Notes under the pieces: model-generated
Told to the model about the DNA's origin: nothing
Databases searched by the model: none
What the model saw: the letters and a program-made list of their open reading frames with translations, nothing else
Program-made: the position numbers and the translations under genes
Shown here: positions 6,484 through 10,448 of the stretch, in pieces
How the letters are laid out: each line of letters starts with the position of its first letter
Numbering within the stretch: position 1 is the stretch's first letter
Assembly (NCBI GenBank): GCA_015062715.1
Contig: SUUD01000048.1
Span: 1 to 10,448 of the forward strand
Source: Olsenella sp.
GTDB lineage: Bacteria; Actinomycetota; Coriobacteriia; Coriobacteriales; Atopobiaceae
Direction of reading: 5' to 3'
DNA length: 10,448 nt

Positions 6484-6596
6484 GGGACGCCCAGCCCGGA
6501 GGATTTGTCCCACCGGGCTCGGCGCTCGCTCCGCTCGCTCATTCGCTGCGCTCATGACTCGCCCTCGTGGGACGAATCCTCCGGGCTGGGCGTCCC
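6484..6596. repeat. 30-base inverted repeat with 53-base spacer after the histidine kinase gene
   Basis: Arm 6484-6513 begins GGGACGCCCAGCCCGG and ends TTTGTCCCAC. Arm 6567-6596 is its reverse complement except for one position (T6506 against G6574, which can wobble-pair as RNA). The spacer 6514-6566 is built of repeated GCTCGCT/GCGCTCAT-like units on one strand. The element lies 15 bases after the kinase stop codon and ends about 70 bases before the exporter start. No T-run follows on either strand. It fills most of the 198-base gap 6414-6611, in which I see no gene. It could be a MITE-like or REP-like insertion or a transcript-end structure. Confidence 0.9.
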
Positions 6597-6611
6597 GGTC
6601 AGGGTGTCTCC

Positions 6612-7742
6612 CTAGACCACGGTGCAGCGCAGCACGAACGCCTTGCCGAAGCGCCCGTATGGCTGGACCAGGGTCAGGTCGTAGCCGTGGAGCTCGGCGA
6701 CGCGCCTGCAGATGGAGAGGCCCAGGCCGCTGCCTCCCGAGGCCGTCCGCGCCTTGTCCCCGCGCACGAAGGGCTGGAACAGCTCCTCGGGGTCACCGGG
6801 AATGGCAGCCCCGGTGTCGGCGACCACGACATAGGCGACGCCCGCCCTGCGTACCAGCAGCAGGGCCACCTCCGTGCCGGGCCCGTTGTGGCGCACCGCA
6901 TTGACGAGCAGGTTCGCCACGACGCGCCCCAGCTGGACGGGGTCGGCAAAGACCCGGCAGGGGTCCTCGGGCACCTCGACCGAGAGGTGCATCCCCACGT
7001 CCTCGACGTCGGAGTAGGCCACCGCCGCCTCGCGCAGCAGCAGCTCGGGGAGGTCGACCTCCTCGCGGTCCAGCACATACGAGCCGCTCCCCAGCTTCGC
7101 GTAGTCAAACACCAATGACACCAAGCCGCTCATCTTGTCGGCCTTGTCGCGAATGGAGCGCAGGTACTCGTCGCGCGTCTCGTCGTCGTGGACCACACCG
7201 TCGGTGATGGCGTGCGCCATCCCGGAAATGGCCATGAGAGGAGAGCGCAGGTCGTGCGCGACGTCGGTCAGGAACTGGCTGCGACGTCGGTCGATCTGGG
7301 CGAGCTCGTGCTCGCGACGCTCCTGCATGGACCGCACCCTTCCCACCACCAGGCGGGAGAACGCCAGCGCGCCAAGGAGCGGCGGCAGCAGGGGCGTGAG
7401 GAGCATGAGCAGCAGGACGACCACTACGAACGAGTTGCGCGCCTGTCCGACCTGCGGAAGGTATGCCCCGCGGACGGCGGGCCACAGCAAGGAGATGACC
7501 CTGCCCCCCAGGGCGAAGAGCGAGGTGGTCTCATGGCCAAACGCCGCCTGCCCGCCCTCGAGCACGGCCTGCAGGATGGGCAGCAGCATGCTCTCGAGCC
7601 ACACCACGGCCGCCTCGACCGCCATCACCACCAGCAGCACGAGGATGAAGCTCCCCACCAGGAAGGCGATGAGGTCGTTGGTCCCCTCCTTGGTCGAGAG
7701 GTCGGCGCTGGCGGCCGGGGCGTCATGCGTGCGCTTGGTCAT
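6612..7742 (-). CDS. Two-component sensor histidine kinase
   Basis: This membrane sensor kinase is the partner of the response regulator just upstream. Its 376 residues begin with a short cytoplasmic tail, a membrane segment at about 22-50, an extracytoplasmic loop of about 50 residues, and a second membrane segment at about 104-128. A short linker without an evident full HAMP domain leads to the HisKA dimerisation helix with FLTDVAHDLRSPL (phospho-acceptor His163). The ATPase domain has an N-box NLLVNAVRHN (277-286), a G1 box ADTGAAIP (308-315; Ala replaces the usual second Gly) and a G2 box GGSGLGLSICR (336-346). The ATG at 7740-7742 follows GAGGTGAG and lies five bases after the regulator stop, so translation is probably coupled. 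The small outer loop may sense ligand or act through a membrane partner such as the exporter; the signal is not known. Confidence 0.95.
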   Translation of the reverse strand: MTKRTHDAPAASADLSTKEGTNDLIAFLVGSFILVLLVVMAVEAAVVWLESMLLPILQAVLEGGQAAFGHETTSLFALGGRVISLLWPAVRGAYLPQVGQARNSFVVVVLLLMLLTPLLPPLLGALAFSRLVVGRVRSMQERREHELAQIDRRRSQFLTDVAHDLRSPLMAISGMAHAITDGVVHDDETRDEYLRSIRDKADKMSGLVSLVFDYAKLGSGSYVLDREEVDLPELLLREAAVAYSDVEDVGMHLSVEVPEDPCRVFADPVQLGRVVANLLVNAVRHNGPGTEVALLLVRRAGVAYVVVADTGAAIPGDPEELFQPFVRGDKARTASGGSGLGLSICRRVAELHGYDLTLVQPYGRFGKAFVLRCTVV

Positions 7743-7747
7743 CTGGC

Positions 7748-8452
7748 TCACCTCTCGAGACGGTACCCGATGCCACGGATGGTCTTGATGTAGGCCTGTG
7801 GGTCGTTGGCGTCCAGCTTGGTGCGGAGCTTGCTCAGGCAGACCATCACGCTGTTCTCGGCAGCCACGTACGGCTCGTCCCAGCCATGCTCGTAGATCTG
7901 CTGCTTGGTGAAGACGCGGCCGGGATGCCCCATGAGAAGCGTCATGATGCGCAGCTCGACAGGCGTCAGGTCGATGGGGGTCCCACCCCGCGTGAGCAGG
8001 CATGCCTCGACGTCCAGCTCGAGGTCGCGGCAGCGCAGCACCTGGGAGGGGCGCACGTCGTCCTGGCCCTGTGCCCTCGCCACGGAGCCCCTCGCGCGAC
8101 GGAGGTTCGAGTTGACGCGGGCCACAGCCTCGAGCGGGTTGAACGGCTTCACCATGTAGTCGTCGGCGCCCAGGTTGAGGCCGAGGATCTTCTCGGGGTC
8201 CTGCCCCTTGGCCGAGATGACGATGACCGGCACGTCGCTGGTCTCGCGGATGCGCTTGAGCACGTGGTAGCCGTCCATGACCGGCATCATGATGTCGAGC
8301 AGGCACAGGTCGATCGGCTGGCCCTCGAGAATGGCGAGGGCCTCGCCGCCGTCGGCGGCCTCGACCACCTCGAAGCCCGCGTCCTCCATGTACAGCGCCA
8401 GCACGCTGCGGATGTCCTTGTCGTCATCGGCGACGAGAATCCGGTACGCCAT
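7748..8452 (-). CDS. OmpR/PhoB-family DNA-binding response regulator
   Basis: This is a cytosolic transcription factor controlled by phosphorylation from the adjacent kinase. The receiver domain (about 4-118) has the acidic pocket at Asp9-Asp11, the phospho-acceptor Asp53 in LLDIMMPVMDG, the switch Ser80 and the conserved Lys102 in MVKPF. A linker with RARGSVARAQGQDD leads to a winged-helix effector domain (about 138-232) ending YIKTIRGIGYRLE, the standard OmpR-type ending. At 234 residues it has the usual length. The ATG at 8450-8452 follows AGGGAGGTC, a strong ribosome-binding site. The gene is first in the regulator-kinase pair and is separated from the DUF975 gene upstream by 105 bases that include a GC-rich hairpin. 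Targets are unknown; the downstream exporter is an obvious candidate by position. Confidence 0.97.
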   Translation of the reverse strand: MAYRILVADDDKDIRSVLALYMEDAGFEVVEAADGGEALAILEGQPIDLCLLDIMMPVMDGYHVLKRIRETSDVPVIVISAKGQDPEKILGLNLGADDYMVKPFNPLEAVARVNSNLRRARGSVARAQGQDDVRPSQVLRCRDLELDVEACLLTRGGTPIDLTPVELRIMTLLMGHPGRVFTKQQIYEHGWDEPYVAAENSVMVCLSKLRTKLDANDPQAYIKTIRGIGYRLER

Positions 8453-8492
8453 GCCTGACCTCCCTGCTAGAAGTCCGCCGCTCGTGGCGGAA

Positions 8493-8517
8493 GGCCGCCC
8501 GAGGAGCTCGGGCGGCC
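8493..8517 (-). terminator. GC-rich hairpin after the DUF975 gene
   Basis: GGCCGCCCGAG (8493-8503) pairs perfectly with CTCGGGCGGCC (8507-8517) around GAG. On the minus strand it stands 40 bases after the DUF975 stop codon and is followed by TTCCGCC, so the U-tract is poor. It lies 40 bases before the response regulator start. It could end or reduce the upstream transcript; no promoter for the regulator is obvious in the 105-base gap. Confidence 0.5.
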
Positions 8518-8557
8518 GTCTGGTCGCTCTGGCACGGGCAGATGCCCAAGCCCGATA

Positions 8558-9559
8558 CTACGCCTCGGTGGAGCCAGGGACAACGGGGCCGTCGACCTGC
8601 GGCGCGTTGGACTCATCGTCCCATGCGGGCACCGGGGCGCCCACGGCGGCAAAGGGCGGGACGGGGACCTGCGGCGCGGTGGGGCTGGCGGCGGGAATGC
8701 CGGGGGCCGGGGCGGCGCCGCCGTAGCACAGGCTCTCGTAGAGGGCGGCGTCGGTCATGCTCTGGTAGGGGGCCACGTAGAAGATCTCGAGGATGCCCAG
8801 GGTGAGGGCGGAGAGGATGTGCCAGCCCAGGAAGGAGAGGTCGAGGACGAAGGCCTTCCACTTGTTGCCCTCCATCAGGCGCGTGCTCTCGGCGAGGGCG
8901 CGGTCCTTGTCCATGGTGGGGTCGTCGGCCAGCAGGTACGGGACCAGGCGGTACTGGTACGCCTTGATGACGCCGGGGACGATGAGCAGCAGGCCCCAGA
9001 GGAAGATGTAGAGCTCACGCCAGAACATGGTGCGTGCGATCTCGCGGTAGTTGTTGCTGTCGAAGGCGTAGGCGACTTCCTTGACCTCGGCCTGCTGGTT
9101 GAGGTTGCGTGTGAAGAAGCGCCTGGCACCCACCACGAACGGGTTGATCACGAACACGTCGACCACGACGACAATGGCCAGACCGACGAGCACGATCAGG
9201 CCGACCCCCGCCAACACCGTGAACAGCACGATGGGGCTGAACAGGACGTCGGGAACGTCCTCGGGCACCGGGACGCCGTCCGGCACGAGCGCCTCCTCGG
9301 GGCTGCCCGTGGAGACGACGAGCCCGTCCATGTCGTCCAGGAGCTGGGCGAGCTCCTCGGGGTTCATGTCCTCGTCGACGTAGATCGTCGTGGCGGTGGA
9401 CGTGGCGTGGGAGTCCTGGGAGCTGGCGCCACCCGACCCGACCGCCGCGCTCACGCCACCGCCGATGGCAAGGATGAGCAGCGCGACGAGCACCGTCTTC
9501 CAGTAGTTCATCTTGAGCGAGGCCCTGGCCTTCTCCTTGAGCTCTCTTCTGGTCCACAT
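8558..9559 (-). CDS. DUF975 family integral membrane protein
   Basis: No biochemical function is known for this family. The 333-residue protein begins MWTRRELKEKARASLKMNYWK, the basic RxELKxxAxxxLKxNYWK opening typical of DUF975 proteins, followed by a membrane segment at about 21-40. Next is an acidic loop of about 65 residues (DEDMNPEELAQLLDDMDG), probably outside the membrane. A second segment lies at about 108-137, then the family core with FFTRNLNQQAEVKEVAYAFD, a segment at about 181-200 (ELYIFLWGLLLIVPGVIKAYQY) and a last one at about 240-262. The C-terminal 50 residues are rich in Pro, Ala and Val and end in an acidic stretch, probably disordered. The ATG at 9557-9559 follows AGGAGG (9565-9570), a consensus ribosome-binding site. 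It lies on the same strand as the two-component genes, behind a hairpin. A role in envelope homeostasis is only a guess from position. Confidence 0.85.
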   Translation of the reverse strand: MWTRRELKEKARASLKMNYWKTVLVALLILAIGGGVSAAVGSGGASSQDSHATSTATTIYVDEDMNPEELAQLLDDMDGLVVSTGSPEEALVPDGVPVPEDVPDVLFSPIVLFTVLAGVGLIVLVGLAIVVVVDVFVINPFVVGARRFFTRNLNQQAEVKEVAYAFDSNNYREIARTMFWRELYIFLWGLLLIVPGVIKAYQYRLVPYLLADDPTMDKDRALAESTRLMEGNKWKAFVLDLSFLGWHILSALTLGILEIFYVAPYQSMTDAALYESLCYGGAAPAPGIPAASPTAPQVPVPPFAAVGAPVPAWDDESNAPQVDGPVVPGSTEA

Positions 9560-9606
9560 GGTGTCCTCCTTGGTCGCGGACCCTCTCTTGACGCTACCAA
9601 AGATAC

Positions 9607-9648
9607 GGGGCCCACCTTTCGGCAGGCCCCCACCAAACCTTTCGGTTT
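9607..9648 (-). other. Pair of small hairpins with CCGAAAGG apices in the DUF975 leader region
   Basis: On the minus strand AAACC-GAAA-GGTTT (9635-9648) is followed by GGGGCC...GGCCCC (9607-9630), whose apex is CC-GAAA-GG bounded by a symmetrical CA/TG mismatch. Both loops would be GAAA tetraloops in RNA. They lie between the palindromic repeat at 9662-9690 and a possible -10 box TATCTT (9600-9605), so they may belong to the end of the NUDIX transcript or to a DUF975 leader. I recognise no known riboswitch. Confidence 0.4.
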
Positions 9649-9661
9649 CCTTAACCTGGAC

Positions 9662-9690
9662 GAGCCAAAGGGGACGTTTCCCTTTGGCTC
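9662..9690. repeat. Single copy of the 29-base palindromic element
   Basis: This copy is identical to 805-833 (arms GAGCCAAAGGG and CCCTTTGGCTC around GACGTTT). It lies four bases after the stop codon of the NUDIX gene on the minus strand, so the repeat again directly follows a gene end. It is in the orientation opposite to the copies at 850-878 and 4633-4661. Confidence 0.9.
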
Positions 9691-9694
9691 TTGG

Positions 9695-10448
9695 CTACTC
9701 GGCAGGCTCCAGCCGGTGCGCGACCGCGTCGCAGATGAGCGCGCCCACGACCGTCTTGGAGTCCTCGATGCGCCCGTCGAGCACGGCGTCGATGAGCTCG
9801 GAGAGGTCGACGAGGTCCACGTTGATGAACTCGTCGGCGTCGGGGCTCGAGGAGGCGAAGCTGAGACCCGTGGCCATGTAGATGTGGATGAGCTCGTCGC
9901 AGAAGCCCACGGACGAGGAGATCGTGGTGAGGTAGGCCATGCGCTCGGCCACCATGCCCGTCTCCTCGGCGAGCTCGCGGCGCGCGCACTCGAACGGGTC
10001 CTCGCCCGGGTCGAGCTTGCCGGCAGGCACCTCGACCGTCACGCGGTCGAGCGCGGCGCGGTACTGGCGCACCAGGCAGATCCGGCCATCGTCGGTGAGG
10101 GCGACCACCGCCACCGCACCGGGATGCCGCACGACGTCGCGCAGGGCGTCGCGCCCGTCGGGCAGCTCCACGCGGAGCCGGTCGACCGAGAAGATGCGGC
10201 CGTCGAAGACCGTCTGCTCGTCGAGCACGTGCTCACGGAGGGCCTCGTCACGCGGGTCGTCGTCGCCCAGCACGAGGGGGCGCGCCTCGGGCTCCCCCGA
10301 GACGTGGCCCATGGCGGGGATGCCGTCCTCGCCAAAGGTGAGCTGGTCGGTCATGTCGAGCAGGCCGTCGACGGCGGCCGCGGCCCCGTCCTCGAGCACG
10401 TCCGCCTCGATGGCGAGGCCCTCGTCCTCCTCGGGGGTAAGATCCTCG
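9695..10448 (-). CDS. NUDIX hydrolase, ADP-ribose pyrophosphatase type (5' end not in window)
   Basis: The product probably hydrolyses ADP-ribose or a related nucleoside-diphosphate sugar in the cytosol. The complete NUDIX box is GKLDPGEDPFECARRELAEETGM in pattern: Gly, five residues, Glu, seven residues, then REL-A-EE-T-GM. It is preceded by LVRQYR and EVPAG, and followed by SSSVGFCDELIHIYMA, the arrangement of the NudF/ADPRase branch. The domain itself starts near EHVLDEQTVFDGRIFSVDRLRVELPDG. Upstream of it the frame stays open to the window edge through an acidic, Ala/Gly-rich stretch. Possible starts at GTG 10399, ATG 10354 and ATG 10312 all lack a clear ribosome-binding site, so the gene may begin outside the window or the extension may not be translated. 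It is followed by the palindromic repeat. Confidence 0.9.
   Translation of the reverse strand, partial: EDLTPEEDEGLAIEADVLEDGAAAAVDGLLDMTDQLTFGEDGIPAMGHVSGEPEARPLVLGDDDPRDEALREHVLDEQTVFDGRIFSVDRLRVELPDGRDALRDVVRHPGAVAVVALTDDGRICLVRQYRAALDRVTVEVPAGKLDPGEDPFECARRELAEETGMVAERMAYLTTISSSVGFCDELIHIYMATGLSFASSSPDADEFINVDLVDLSELIDAVLDGRIEDSKTVVGALICDAVAHRLEPAE

Noticed and set aside
4725..6557. A 610-codon open frame on the plus strand opposite the ABC exporter
   Set aside because: It is antisense to a gene with complete ABC motifs, has no recognisable domain, and its His/Val/Asp/Ala/Gly-rich composition is the normal mirror of GC-rich coding DNA.
7743..8306. Upstream extension of the histidine kinase frame into the response regulator gene
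   Set aside because: The added 188 residues are Arg/Pro/His-rich, out of frame with the regulator and unlike any domain; the ATG at 7742 has a good ribosome-binding site.
1..10448. CRISPR array, tRNA, rRNA or insertion-sequence transposase
   Set aside because: No regularly spaced direct repeats, no cloverleaf with a T-loop motif and no transposase frame were seen; the repeats present are dispersed palindromes.

Overview
This is a GC-rich chromosomal window of the kind seen in Actinomycetota. The mix of a class B sortase, a clostridial-type pyridoxamine kinase and a DUF975 membrane protein fits Coriobacteriia (the Olsenella/Collinsella/Atopobium group) best. That placement is inferred from gene content and base composition and was not checked against any database. 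Almost everything is on the minus strand. The exceptions are a truncated gene at the left edge and a pyridoxamine kinase gene near 3.6-4.5 kb.

From left to right, the window opens with the last 47 codons of a plus-strand gene that looks like a nucleoside-phosphorylase-type domain. Next comes a minus-strand purine cluster whose transcription order is purE, a class B sortase gene, purM and purN. PurE, PurM and PurN are de novo purine enzymes. The sortase sits between purE and purM with short gaps and is the odd member. Divergent from purE is a pyridoxamine kinase gene of the PdxY type. It converges on a half-size ABC exporter gene, with a long GC-rich hairpin between them that probably serves as a two-way terminator.

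Further right are an OmpR-type response regulator and its sensor histidine kinase, five bases apart and so translationally coupled. The ABC exporter lies downstream of the kinase. Upstream of the regulator is a DUF975 membrane protein, and at the right edge is a NUDIX hydrolase of the ADP-ribose pyrophosphatase type whose reading frame runs off the window. Regulator, kinase, exporter and perhaps the DUF975 protein may form an envelope-response module, but this is inference from position only.

The most notable non-coding feature is a short palindromic repeat of 29 bases. It is present in four full copies and one half copy, each group lying directly after the stop codon of a minus-strand gene (purM, the exporter, the NUDIX gene). 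Two copies in opposite orientation between purM and purN can fold into one stem of about 31 base pairs. An unrelated 30-base inverted repeat lies just after the histidine kinase stop. These look like REP-type or MITE-type intergenic elements, or mRNA 3'-end structures. I did not find a clearly new multi-gene system; the repeats, the sortase placement and the truncated left-edge gene are what deserve follow-up.
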